Shown here: piece after piece, positions 33,031-44,670 of the stretch | How positions within the stretch are numbered: position 1 is the stretch's first letter | How the letters are laid out: the number at the start of each line of letters is the position of its first letter | Assembly: GCA_032871835.1 (NCBI GenBank) | Contig: CM065296.1 | Location: 5,962,001 to 6,026,000, forward strand | Origin: Dipteronia dyeriana | Lineage: Eukaryota; Streptophyta; Magnoliopsida; Sapindales; Sapindaceae | DNA length: 64,000 nt | Reading direction: 5' to 3' | Made by a program: the position numbers and the translations under genes | The notes under the pieces: generated by a model | Told to the model about the DNA's origin: nothing | The model's database searches: none | The model's input: only the letters and a program-made list of their open reading frames with translations

Positions 33031-34572
33031 TAGAGCTCGGGGCCGACTATCTACAAGTCAAGAGTGACTCATTACTCGTAGTCAATCAGGTTTTCGGGGT
33101 TTACCATGCAAAAGGGGATAACATGATAGCCTACTTGAAGCTAGTTCAACTGCTTAAGAATAAATTTAAGGGATTCAAGATCGAGCAGGTGCCTTGACAA
33201 TAGAATCATTGAGCAGATGTCCTAGCTAAGATAGTTATGAATTTTGGCCAAGCTTTACCACGGGGAGTTCCCCTCCAAGTGATCTCCCAACCAAGCACAG
33301 TAGCGGGCAAGAAAATGTGTCCTTGGATCGTCGGCCTTGCTGGATGGATCCAATAATGGTTATCTCCAAGAAGGAAAGCTTCCCCAGGAGCCCGATCAAG
33401 CCCAAAGAATTAAGAGGCTCTCTATCCGATATTGCCTGGTAGACGGATACCTTTACAGCAGGGTCAAGTCTCTTCCTTTGCTTCGATGTTTGCATCCCGA
33501 TGATGCCAAATGGATGTTTAGAGAGGTTCACTCTGGGGACTGCGGGAACCACATTGGTGGGGAAACTATAGCATATCAGGTACTCCAAATGGGGTATTAT
33601 TGGCCAACTATTCATCAAGACGCGAAGAGCTTTGTACAATCCTTCGAACCATGCCAGAAGACCTCGAACTTGAGTCACCTCCCTCTGGAGCGGTTGTCAT
33701 CACTCAGCTCGCCTTACCCCTTTGCCATATGGGGGGTCGACCTAATCGAACCGCTTCCTACCGCTCATGGGCAAGCCAAGCATGCTATTGTAGCAATTGA
33801 CTATTTTACAAGATTGGTCGAGGCTGGACCTCTCTCCCAGATATCAGAAGAGAATACGATAAGGTTCATAAAAAACAATATGGTTTGTAGATTCAGAACC
33901 CCTCTCATCATTGTAGCTGACCTAGGCAAGTAGTTTGATAAAGCCCGATTCAAGAACTTTCGCGAAGGCTTGGGAATCAACCTCAGGTTCGCTTTAGTAG
34001 CCCACCCTCAGACTAATGGGCTGGTAGAATCCACCAACAAGACTATCAAGAAGCTGTTGAAGAAAAAGTTACAACAGAGAAAATGTAAATGGGCCAAGGA
34101 GCTTCCCGAGGTTCTCTGGGCTTACCGGACTACAAAGAAAACAGCTACAGGAGAAACCCTACTCCCTAGACTTCAGGGTTGAAACAGTTCTTCCTATCGA
34201 GCACAAACTAACCTCCTTTAGAGTGCAACACTTTGAAAATAGAAGCAATGAGGTCAAGCTCCGAGCTAATCTAGATCTCTTGGAAGAGAAACAAGACTGG
34301 GTGGCTTAGAAAGTGGCAATTTACCAGAGCAAGATCGCTAGGTACTTCAACAGAAAGGTTAGAGCCTAAAACTTTAAGGAATGAGATCTAGTTCTCAGGA
34401 AAGTGACCTTGAATACCAGGAAGATGTCAGATGGGGTCCTAGGACTAGATTGGGAAGGGCCATACTTGGTGAAGGTAGTGGTCCGCAATGGGGCATACAA
34501 GCTTGAAGACATGGATGGTCGACCCATCGATCACACTTGGAATACAGATCACTTGAAGAAGTACTACCCCTA
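33031..34572 (+). pseudogene. Tat element 2 RNase H and integrase (5' part lost)
   Basis: Plus-strand reading begins ELGADYLQVKSDSLLVVNQV, followed by GDNMIAYLKLV and ADVLAKI. This is an RNase H of the kind duplicated in Tat elements. Integrase follows: HSGDCGNHIGGETIAYQ...YYWPTIHQDAKSFVQSFEPCQK (zinc site), WGVDLIEPLPT (first Asp), LIIVADLGK (second Asp), QTNGLVESTNKTI (Glu) and LPEVLWAYRTTKK. The C-terminal module ends DHTWNTDHLKKYYP and a stop at about 34572. Frameshifts near 33330 and 34180 and stops at 33196-33215 and 33931 break it. Gag, protease and RT are missing on the left because of the Athila insertion and the deletion at 19412. Confidence 0.85.
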
Positions 34573-34582
34573 AGCAGGGGAC

Positions 34583-36708
34583 TGACGGGGACATGTCATT
34601 GCAGTGTTGTCAAATATGGACATTTAAGTTCGGCCTGGCAAGGGCCCAAGTCACAGAGACTAGCATAACGGTAAGCAAGGGATTGATCCACTGGGAGGTG
34701 AGATTCACCGATCGTCTCTAGTTCTAGCTATTATTACAACACTCCAAGTGGACTCATGTGTTGTATGTGTGGAAAAGTAAATAATAATATAACTAAATAA
34801 CTTATATAAATGATATATACAATAATAGATGGAATAGAGATATGCATAAAATATGGTTACACTAGAGAAACAACTCAACCGTGACAATCCTCTTAATTAC
34901 GTTCTAGACTCACCTAATCCTCAAATGTGCAAGTATACATAGGCTCGTATCCCCTTAATTAATCTCTAATCTCTCTCGATGTCTTATAGATAGTATCCAT
35001 ATATACCCGAAATCTCTCTCGAGCAATCCGGACAATATATATGAACCCATTAAGCACGTGGAATACAACACGAACCCTATACGCTAGCCTAGTGGTTCTA
35101 GTACTTTCTAGTCAAGCATAGTGAATGTTTATCTAAGCATTGTCAAATGCGTCTCCTTTCGGTACATATCATCTAACCATGGATCAATTACAAAGTGATC
35201 AATTAAGCAAAGGCTTTAAGAACTCAAAACATCCATATAACAACACAAGCATAAGAAAAATGTCGGTGATCTTTACTTCTATGTCAAAGATTCGGTTTAG
35301 TCAACTCCCTAGGATGACTAAACATGGGAAACAAGTTTACTTAACAACTATATGCAACAATGTGATTGTTATATCACTAAGAACATTCAATTTAGGTTAA
35401 AGGTTCATCCTCTTGATTAAGGAATTTTCCCACAATCAATTCATCACTCAATCCTGTCACGTGGATGGATAATCGTATCTTAATACAAAGACCCATTAAG
35501 AACAAGGATATGAACCAAGGTCAACTTAGCAACTAAAAGCCTGAACTGAAACCTTTTCTACTCTTTGGGGCTAAAATCCATATTACTCAAATTACTCAAT
35601 ACATGGAATTTCAAGTCATCCATCAATCAATCATCAATCATCAATCATGGGTATCTAATTTCTACTCTAAATTACAACTACTCCTAAACCCAATCATGGA
35701 CACATAGTGATTTCTAACAATTCATACACATACATATCATATTAAGAGCATAAAAACACATATATAAAGAGCAAAACAAAAGCCAAATGAATTTAAGAAC
35801 AATCAATACATTTATTACACAAGTGTAGGTTTACAATATCCCCAAATTTGTGGAATACATCAAAGAATACAAGAAATACAAAGAAATGAGTAAATAAGAG
35901 TAAACCCTTGAAGACAAGTCCTCCAAAGATGCTCATAGCCTTCCTAGCTCGGTTTTGGCTCTTAATTCCTTTGTAATCTACTCTAAGATGGATGGAGAAA
36001 GTGTATAATGGTGAGGTGGAGGTGTATGGTGAGCTCCCATGGAGGAAAAACCTCCATGGGAGCAAAAGATGAAAGAAAATGGAAGAAGAAGAGAAGAGGT
36101 GTGAAAAGGAGAAAAGAGGGGAAGAGAGGTCTGAAAAGAGGAGAGAAAGTGGGTTATTTATAGGCTTAGAAGTTAGGGTAATATATTGGGGTGAAAAGAC
36201 AAGAATACCCTTTAAAAAATGGCCAGAAAATGCATTTCTGCCTATATATACGGTACGTCATGCGGTACGCATCAACATGCGTACCACACATCACTTTTGG
36301 AACCTACTGCCAAAAAATGCGGTAAGCAAATTGGTCTCGGGCGGTTGCATACCGCACCTCTGCGCACCATTACAAAAATGGTCATAACTTTCTTTACAAA
36401 CCTCGCAATTGTAATCTGTAAAATGAGTTGGAAAGAAGACCTTCGGGGATTTCCGAAAAGTGGTTTTGGGAGACGTAGTTCGATTGGAGGAGAGAGATAT
36501 GAAATTCCAAAGTTGGGGTGTCTGTATAAGCTATTCCAAATTCTGCCCCTTAACCTCAAAAACTCTTCAATTAAGCTCAAATACCTTCCGTAGGGAACAT
36601 GTACCTACACAAGGCTCACAAACACATCAAATACCAAAATATACTTGAAAACAAGAACAAAATCTAGATAATGGGGACCTCAAATAGGTATATAAATCGT
36701 TCCGATCA
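34583..36708 (-). mobile_element. Athila-type solo LTR with near-perfect TSD
   Basis: 2126 bp in minus orientation. It starts TGATCGGAACG at 36708 and ends CCCCGTCA at 34583. It is the same family as 13485-15606 and nearly the same length. GGGAC (34578-34582) and GGAAC (36709-36713) are a one-mismatch TSD. A TATA-like sequence lies at 36154-36162 (minus sense). It splits Tat element 2 between the integrase end and its tandem array. No interior is present. Confidence 0.85.
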
Positions 36709-36713
36709 GGAAC

Positions 36714-37440
36714 TCGTGAGCAGACTACCTCAATTTAGTTTTCAATAGAATCCCCAACAATAATGTACTTCATTTTATGTCATTAATAAAGTCTGCTTTC
36801 TCAATCTACGATTTTGTTCTCCACAAGTTGTAAAATTCTCAATATTCGACTAGGTTCTCCATGGATAAATTCGACATAACCGCCTCGAGACCAGGGGCTA
36901 TCCTGATGCCATGGCCGGGCATCACCCCCCGCCATAAAGGGTCTGAGTATAAGAGCATAATTACCATCCAGATCTCAAGACCAGGGACTAGTTAGGGAAG
37001 CCCTCTCGCTACCCCTGATGCTTTGGTGGAGCTACCACCCCCAAGAAGGGTCTGAGTATAAGAGCATAGTTGCCATCTAGAACTCGAGACCAGGAAATAG
37101 CTAGAAAGCCCTCCTGATGCCTTGGTCGTGCTAGCACCCCCAAGAAGGGTCTGAGTGTAAGAGCATAGCTGCCATCTAGATCTCAAGACCAGGAAGTAGT
37201 TAGAAAGCCGTCATGATGCCTTGGTTGGGCTACCACCCCAATGAGGGTTTGAATGTAAGAGCATAGCCCCCATCCAGATTTCAAGATCAGGAAATAGCTA
37301 GATACCCTCCTGATACCTTGGTTTGGGCTATTATTCTCGAGAAAGGTCAAAATAAATAATGGTATTCTACTATTCGACAGGCACGAGGTTTCCATCCTAC
37401 TGTATCTCAGTGAGATAGAGAGTATTCGAGAGATTTTTTT
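36714..37440 (+). mobile_element. 3' region of Tat element 2
   Basis: It continues the Tat element behind the solo LTR. It is non-coding apart from chance ORFs and is dominated by the tandem array described separately. The 3' LTR could not be delimited. Confidence 0.55.
36884..37375. repeat. Tandem array, about five units of 90-109 bp
   Basis: Units start with CTCRAGACCAGG at 36884, 36974, 37083, 37182 and 37280. Each contains GGTCTGAGTATAAGAGCATA and CCTGATGCCTTGG. Its position between integrase and LTR is typical of Tat/Ogre/Retand elements. Confidence 0.85.
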
Positions 37441-37640
37441 TGTACGACATACATGATTTATAATAAAGCACTATAACACCACCTCGTTGTTTTCTTCCAC
37501 ACCACACTGGCATTTGCTTTTAACATCCTCCATCATTCAATCAATCCAGGTATCAAAGGTACCTACTCCGGCCACCACCTCCGTGGTAGTGGTCTCAAGG
37601 GTGTTAACTGGAATTTCTCACTCCGAGCAAATTTTCAGTT
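37441..37640. other. Stretch without a recognised gene
   Basis: Contains CGGCCACCACCTCCG and a CACCACC-rich part. It may be remains of the Tat 3' LTR or host sequence. No motif supports a call. Confidence 0.4.
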
Positions 37641-37754
37641 AACAATTTCAAAACTTTTTTTAAAAAATTATTTTCTCTTAATTATTTTAGATAATAATTT
37701 ACTCACTTTTATTTCATCTAAAATTTTATAATCTTCTTTATAATTAGTCACACC

Positions 37755-38139
37755 TAGGGATGTCAAAAAATCTCGAACCTACGAGGACCCGCCCTTGCCT
37801 GAACCCGCATCATATTTTTTTATTATTAATATTAATATTTAATAAAAAGAATTCAGTTGTATTATTTTAATTAGTAATGTTAAGATTTAAAAAAAAATTA
37901 TTACGAATTTTGTTATCTAATTTAAACCCATTTTTATTTAAGTTAAACCCCTATAAAAATCCTAGTTATTATACAAACTTGAGGAGAGGTCGGGCGGGTT
38001 TTGGGCCACCTCCCCTACCCTAGAAATTCCTCAATCTCGACCCCAATCTTCAATAGCGGGTTTAGGGGTAAATAATTTTATTTGGGTCATGGTCAGGATT
38101 TGTTTTCCCTGCTTTGAAACCACCCCCTTGACATTCGTA
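37755..38139. mobile_element. hAT-like MITE in the left palindrome arm
   Basis: The left end TAGGGATGTCAA and the right end TTGACATTCGTA are inverted repeats with two mismatches. The interior has GGGCGGG and ACCCGC stretches, frequent in Ac-like non-autonomous elements. The 8-bp flanks GTCACACC and AACACACA agree only partly, so the TSD is weak. Confidence 0.5.
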
Positions 38140-38181
38140 AACACACATAACTATTTTTACATGTAATGGTTTTGATATAAT

Positions 38182-38220
<39 letters not shown>

Positions 38221-39334
38221 CTAACTTGTATGTTTCATTGTTTTTTTTTTTGGTTTTAGTTTAATTTTCAATGTAATGTTTTTGTTATTTTTCCGATTTA
38301 ATAATTTAATTTGAAAATGTTAAATGTTAATGCTATTTTTTTTTTGAATTAATTATTTAGAGTATATTATTGTGATATATGTTAATTACATACACAAATT
38401 GATGATTTTAAAAACTTTGTTTTGGATAAAAATACGTATTAGTTCATTGTATAATAAAATGTGTAATAAATAAATTTTTTAAAATTATTAATATATAGTC
38501 AATATTATACTCAATCGAAAGATCTCAACAAAATATTTTCAATCGTATAATTTTTACAGTAATTACATTTATGAATAAAGAGTTATAGTAAATTAATTGA
38601 GTTTAATTAAAAATGTAAAAAGGATATCAGAGGAGTTAAAAAATGAATTTGAGGGTAAAACAGGATTAGAAAAACTGAATATTGAAATGGAGATGCAGAT
38701 GTAGGATTTGGATCTCAAAATATAAAGATCAAAACTTGATCTCCATTTTGATTCTTCTCGATTAGCACAATTTGGAAACCCATTGGAGTTGAGTGAGTCT
38801 CCATTTTGAAGAAATGGAGATCCATTAGAGTTGGCCTTAGAACATCTCCAATGAGTCTCTAAAAACCTAAAATGGAGATTATGGGAGCTCCGGTGGGTCT
38901 CCAATTTACATTACCCCATGCAAAAAAAAAGGAGACTCAATTTTGGTTCTCTAAATTTTGAGACTTAAAAAACAAATCTCCAATTCACTATTTACATTTT
39001 TTATTCCCATTTTACCCTTAATTTCCTTTTGACAATGTTAACAAAAATCAAATAATCTATTATAACTCTTTATTCGTAAATCTAAACACAATGAAAATTA
39101 TACCATTGAAAATATTTTGTTGAAATCTTTTAACCAAGTATAATATTGACTATATTTTAATAATTTAGTAATTTATATTTATTACACTTTTTATTATTAA
39201 AATGTTATTAACATATATCATAATAATTAACTTTAAATAATTCAGTAAACAAAACAATAACATTAATTTCTTCAAATTAAAATATTACCACAAAAATATA
39301 ACAAAAAAATACATTGAAAATTAAAAGTATGGTA

Positions 39335-39750
39335 TCCACGGCTCAGTTCGGTTCCAGTTCCTTTTAGGGAACCTTAACTTGAACCGGAACCGAAACCGAA
39401 ACCGAAACCGCGGGGAAATGGAACCGCAGGTAACCGGTACAGTAGGGAATCGGAGCCGTAGAGGACTGGAATTGTAGGGGACCAGTTCCAATTCCGATTC
39501 CGATTTCTATGGCTCGATTCTTATTTTAAAATTAAAATTAAATTTACAAATTAAAAAATATTGGAAAAATAAAAATATATGTTTACTAAGTTTATTGTAA
39601 TATTGGCTCCAACGATTTTAAAAAAAATGAAATAAAAAAATGAAATAAAAAAATGAGGGAACCGGTTTGGAACAACTAGTATGGTTCGGTTCCTCATCCC
39701 CGTTCGGTTCCTCATCCCCGGTTCAGTTCGAACAATGGTCGCCACTAAAA
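39335..39750. mobile_element. hAT-like insert in the right palindrome arm
   Basis: The interior is made of GGTTCC/GAACCG and CCGAAACCG repeats on both strands around AT-rich sequence. The ends (GTATGGTATCCACGGCTCAGTTC and, in reverse, GTGGCGACCATTGTTCGAAC) are weakly inverted. No coding sequence. The edges are approximate. Confidence 0.4.
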
Positions 39751-39841
39751 AAAGTGAGTAAATTATTATCTTAAATAATTAGAAGAAAACAATTTTGTTA
39801 AAGAAAGTTTGAAATATTAATTATAAAATAAAATAATAATA

Positions 39842-40191
39842 GCCATGGGAATTTGAAGATCATTCACAATCCTCGAGCTACAAACTTTTTCTCGGACATG
39901 TTAGTTAAGAGGGGTTCCAATAATGAGGGAGACATGATGTTTGTGGGAGAGTGAAGTTGTTTGTTTTGCTCTTTTCTCCAGTCCTGCGTGCTGTTTTGGT
40001 GGCACTGGTTTCTCCATTTGTCTGGTGTCATTGGGGATGTCTGTCGTTATGTTTTTTCTTTTGGTGGTTCCATTGTGTAGTGTTTTCTGTTTTTTCTAGC
40101 TAGTTTGTTTTTTGGTTTGTGCCTGTGTTTTGGTGTTTCTTGTTCTGGTGTGGCTTTTACCCTTGTTAATAAATTTCTATTGCTAAAAAAA
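39842..40191 (+). pseudogene. L1 LINE tail
   Basis: A plus-strand reading with HNPRATNFFSDMLVKRGS ending in VGE and a stop (about 39953) is the last part of the L1 RNase H. A T/G-rich 3' UTR with ATAAATTTC and a tail of nine A (about 40184-40192) follows. It lies directly outside the palindrome, and the AT-rich flanks prevent a TSD call. It resembles the tail at 57792-58294. Confidence 0.6.
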
Positions 40192-40194
40192 AAT

Positions 40195-40331
40195 ATTATT
40201 ATTTGGAGAATGTAAAATAGAGAAAGATTGGAGTTGTAAATTTATAGAGATGAAAATTCCTAGAATATTCCATTTTGAGTATCCAAAATATCAAAATGGA
40301 GAAATATTTAGAGAACCATTGGAGATGGATT
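40195..40331. mobile_element. MITE end related to the palindrome
   Basis: The reverse complement of its right end, CATCTCCAATGGTTCTCTAAA, matches CATCTCCAATGAGTCTCTAAA at the palindrome centre (38843). It abuts the 4CL-like coding sequence at 40332. Confidence 0.4.
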
Positions 40332-41120
40332 TGCAAAGAAGCCGTACCCAACTAAGTCAGGCTTATGTGGGACTGTCGTTAGAAATGTTGAGTTTAAAGT
40401 TATTGATCCTGAAACTTGTTCCTCACTTGGCCACAACCACCCTAGTGAAATTTGCATCCGAGATCCTCAGATTATAATGATAAACTTAATTATGAGGTTT
40501 TTGTGTGAGATCCTACATGTTTTTCCGTGTGGGATTTTAAACAGAATGCTCTTCCATTGTCTCCCTTTTTTACTTATAAGTATTCTCATATATATAAATG
40601 GATATTTGAATGACACTGAGGTCATCATGACTACCATAAACGTGGAGGTTGGCTTCACACGGGAGACATTGGTTACGTGGACGATGACAAAGAAGTTTTC
40701 ATTGTGGATAGAGTGAAGGAAAGCATCAAATTCAAAGGGTTTCTAGTGCCACTAGCTGAACTTGAGGCCTTTCTTATAAACCAATCATCAATTGGACCTG
40801 TAGTTGTTGTCCCGTAAGCACCATTATTATGTGATTATAAATTTGAAATTCAGAAAACTAAAAATCTAATTATTTAGCATAATATTAACAAGCAAAAAGA
40901 TGAAGTTGCTTGGGTAGTTCCAGTTGCATTTGTGGTGAGATCGAACGGGTTTGAACTTACGGAAGAGGCAGTGAAGAAGTACATAGCAAAACAAGTGGTG
41001 TTTTACAAGCGAGTGCACAATGTATACTTTGTTCATGAAATTCCAAAGTCTCCTCCTAGTAAGATTTTGAGAAAAGAGCTCAGATCCAAGCTAGCAGCAA
41101 CACCCTCCACAATTTCTTAA
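40332..41120 (+). pseudogene. 4-coumarate:CoA ligase-like gene, 3' fragment
   Basis: Plus-strand pieces: 40332-40474 ([38 protein letters not shown]), about 40597-40813 ([33 protein letters not shown]) and 40892-41120 ([58 protein letters not shown]). They follow the order of 4CL, an adenylate-forming enzyme that activates cinnamic acids for lignin and flavonoids. The box II motif GEICIRG is changed to SEICIRD. The C-terminal GKILRK loop has lost its Gly but keeps the Lys. A GTAAGC donor at 40814 marks the last intron, and the splice sites of the earlier one have decayed. A frameshift lies near 40640. The N-terminal half is not in the window. This is the only host gene remnant seen. Confidence 0.8.
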
Positions 41121-41186
41121 ATGCTTCATTAGATTTTCTTATCACAAAACTTTTCTCACATGCCTTGTATTGTTTAATTGCTATTT

Positions 41187-42412
41187 TTTTATCAATAAAC
41201 TTTATTAACAGATGCATAACAAGAAATGACTACCACACTAGATGAAGCCAGATCAGCAACCAAACAAGACCAGGGCTAGAGCAACCCAAATAAAAACGAA
41301 CAGAAGCTCCAAAGGAAACAACAAGCACACCATACAGTACATACAACAAAACGTATCAGATGCAGCAAAACCACAAATAGAAAAACAGAGCAAGACTTAT
41401 AACAACACTAAACAACCATCTCCCCACTTGATAAATCCCCTATCTTACTAGAACCCATCTTCGCCAAACCATCTGACATTTGATTCGTATCCCTAGATCT
41501 GAAATTAACAATCATTACGTCAAGGATATCTAAACAACCGCGAATATTGTAAATAACATCGACATGGTTAAAGTTGCCAAAACCACCATTGTTGACCCAT
41601 AAAACCGCAACCATGGAGTCGCTAACAACCTCAATATTCTGTCCAAACAAAGTTGGATTAGATACGCAAAGGTTACAAGCCATCCTGATAGCAATAATTT
41701 CAGCCGTATTCGAATCTTGAATGCCTATAAACTGAGAAAAGATGCACATCACCTTAGCTTTACAATCACAAAGGACTCTGCCAATTCCAAATGAACTCTA
41801 TTTGCCAAGAGATGACCCATCCATATTGAATTTCAGTATGTTAAAAGTAGGAGGAGTCCATTCCATATTACTTCTCAGCTTACTAGTATTGCCATCAATA
41901 CACAGCTCTTTAATGTTTACTAACATTGTAGAAATAGACTTTTTGGATCCCTTAGCATGATGTTTGAACCACCAAACAACTCACAATATGTTCAGCTTGA
42001 TCTATAGAAACGCTCATGTTCTTGAAAACCACTTGATTTCTACACTCCTAAATCGTCCAAACTACCATAAAAAAATGACGTATCCCATACCCTCTCACTT
42101 TTCTTCTTTGGGATAAAACCGATCCAACTCTCCCACCATTCCTTAATATTGCCATTAGGACAACAAGACACACACCACCAGTCCATACATCTGGACCAAA
42201 GATTCAAAGACCAAGAGCAATGAAGAAATAGATGTTTAATAGTCTCTGTACCTTTGTTGCACAGAGGACATGAAGAGCTAGAATCTTGATAGCAACCAAA
42301 CCTTTTCAGCACCTCACACATAAAAATTCTACTCCTCAGAAGCTTCCAAGCGAAGACTTGGACCTTCGGCGGATAATAACCTAGCCATGAAGATCTAGAA
42401 TACCATTGATTA
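41187..42412 (-). pseudogene. L1 element (minus), 3' part: zinc-binding domain, RNase H, 3' end
   Basis: The minus-strand reading PPKVQVFAWKLL with CPLCNKGTETIKHLFLHCSWS (42321-42040) is the zf-RVT domain after L1 reverse transcriptase. RNase H follows (41752-41408: SNTAEIIAIRMAC, VVSDSMVAVLWV, RDTNQMSDGLAKMGSS). The 3' UTR carries AATAAAG, and the poly(A) is read as T7 at 41187-41193. The reading frame at 42413 continues at 52555 across the Copia insertion. Several frameshifts are present between the two domains. Confidence 0.8.
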
Positions 42413-44593
42413 TGTTAGGTTCTAGATTTGTGTTGGCTTGATTCCATAACAAAACTTCATTTCTTTGTAATGCTTAGTTGCTTAAGTGGTTTGTGATGAT
42501 AAGAACTTCAAGGAAGAAAAGCAACTTCTCATGATGCAAAGTTCATCTTCAAGAGGATTGGTACTATTCTTTGATGCTAAGGTATCGAGATCTTTCTTCC
42601 TCTTGCAAGGCATAAGCGCACACATAAACAATTCATTCATATGTGTCCCTGCTTAGTTGTGCATAATTATATACGCGTACACACACATAATTCATATATT
42701 TGTGTCCCTGCATCGTAGAACATCATTTGGTATAACACATTCACACACTTGAAGTTGAATGTTCTTGCATTGGTATGAAAGTAACATATTTTGAAAAATG
42801 CATAATTGGAGATTATCTCTATGTAGTTTGCATTCTTGTGTGAAATGTGTTTGTTTGTTAATATGTTTGTATAACATGGATCTTGAACTTGATTTTAGTC
42901 TAATATTGTTCATGATTGAGTTGCGTTCATTTCGGTTACTCATACTATTGATTTCGAGTTCTTAGTCAAAAGATACTACACTTTCAACTCATGTTGCATA
43001 CATTGTCTTCGTCTTCATATATCGAGTTGAATTCTTATTTTCTGGGTTGAGTATCTTATATGTCCATGACCATGAGGGAGTCTCGGTTATCTTCAAATGG
43101 ATTCGAATTCAGAGTTTGAAAGCCAAACAACGGTCGAAGAACGCGATGAGAGCGCAATGGGTGAGGTACGATGGCTTAAGCCATCACCAAGCACCATCCT
43201 GAGATGGCGCGTGGCCATTTCGGCCACAAAAGTGCTCTGCCTCGAGATGCCCACGGGCCATCTCGGGGAGACACTAATAAATAAGGGCAAAATGGTGCTT
43301 TTGGCTTTTCACTTTTTAAAACCTCTCATTCCCTCTCATTTCACAAGATAAGAACAAGTTGAGAATATGAAGAACAAGTGCAGAATTTTTCTCTCAACAT
43401 TTTGATTTTTGTTTTTGTGATAACTTCTTCATTTCTACTCCGAATCACTTCATTCAAAAACCGATTTAGAGTGTCTTGAAGAGTTCTACAAACCCAAGCA
43501 TTTCCAGAACCAAAGGATGTCTACATTTTTTGTTGTGATCTGATCTTCAGTTCGTGATTGCATCCTTGTTGGTAAAATCATCTTCTTCTTAGTTTTCTGC
43601 TTAGATCTTCTTATTGATTGATGTTATTTCATTAAGAAGCATGACTAGTATTATTTTGATATCATTTTGGGGTTTGTTGATTTGATTTTCAAGTTTAGCT
43701 ATATTTGTGATAAATTGAATTATTTGTGCTAAACTTGATAAACATGAAATTGTTTCTAGAAATCCTTTGTTCTTATGCTTGATTGATTGTTTCTAGATCT
43801 AATTTCATTTTTCTAAGAACTAGGTTTTGTTTAAATTGATGTCTATATTTTCATATCTATGTTCTTAGTTGATAACATGCTTAAGTTGTCTAGATGTATT
43901 TGTGATTGATCTTTGAAAGCATAATCAAGTCATCTAGTTGCATGTCCATAGAATTTGTTGATCATCATTTTCTATGTTGAGTGCTTGTTTGCGTTTTGCA
44001 TTCATGATAACTTAGATGCCTTGTGAAGAGGTAGAAAGTCTCATATCTTAGAGTGATTCTTTGATTTGAGCAATTGTAAGTCTTAGCTAGAGTCGGGAGG
44101 ACTTGGATAGCTAAGCAAGAGGAAGTCTTGATAAGAGGTGTGAAACCTCAGATTGTTGAGCAAGAAAGTCTTGACTAGAGTCTGGAGGACTCGAATAGTC
44201 AAGCAAGAAGTCTTGCCTAGGGTCGGGAGGATCCTGATAGATGGGCAAGAAATCTTCCTAGAGATAGGGGGTCTTGGATAGGAAGTCGGCTTAGTAGATC
44301 ACTAGGTTCAAGATAGAGTGAGAGTGAGAGCTTATAGAGCATGTGTGATTGCTTGAGTGTGTAACTCTATTTGAAATAGTGGATTTACTTTTACCGGTGG
44401 TTGTGGTATCAACCCGTGGATGTTTCCTCTTTGGAGGTTTTACCACGTAAATATTGTGTGTCTTTGTTTGCAATTATCATTAAGCATTGTTAGAATTGCA
44501 TTGTTTTAAAAGAAGATAAAAATTGGAGCATATACCTATTCACCCCCCCCCCCCTCTAGGTATATTCACACTATAAAGATAAAGGGAATTTTA
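42413..44593 (+). mobile_element. 5' LTR of the SIRE-type element
   Basis: 2181 bp from TGTTAGGTTCTAG to GAATTTTA. It includes a GC-rich stretch with the perfect palindrome GATGGCTTAAGCCATC (about 43161-43176) and GAGATGGC-GCCATCTC-type motifs. ATAAATAAGG lies near 43268. A degenerate repeat of GTCGGGAGGACTTGGATAG type lies at 44090-44280. A run of 12 C is at 44543-44554. Confidence 0.9.
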
Positions 44594-44595
44594 AT

Positions 44596-44608
44596 TGGTA
44601 TCACAGCC
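44596..44608 (+). promoter_or_regulatory. Primer-binding site, initiator-Met tRNA
   Basis: TGGTATCACAGCC lies two bases after the LTR and differs at one base from the usual Copia site TGGTATCAGAGCC. Confidence 0.85.
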
Positions 44609-44670
44609 GGTGTCTAGACGCACTTAGATAGATCTTCTTTGTAGTGTTTGTTATCTTCATTTGTTTTATC

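Larger units (their letters stand above)
37650..39830. repeat. Large imperfect inverted repeat (palindrome)
   Basis: The inner arms are 38250-38838 and 38840-39330. Blocks such as GTCAATATTATAC, CAACAAAATATTTTCAAT and GAATAAAGAGTTATA occur in mirror order on opposite strands. The outer arms 37650-37715 and 39755-39820 pair as well (AATAATTTACTCACTTTT against AAAAGTGAGTAAATTATT). Subterminal CTCCAATGG-type motifs lie on both sides of the centre, as in fold-back elements and some MITEs. Each arm has a separate hAT-like insert between its inner and outer part. RNA from the locus could form a long hairpin. Confidence 0.75.
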
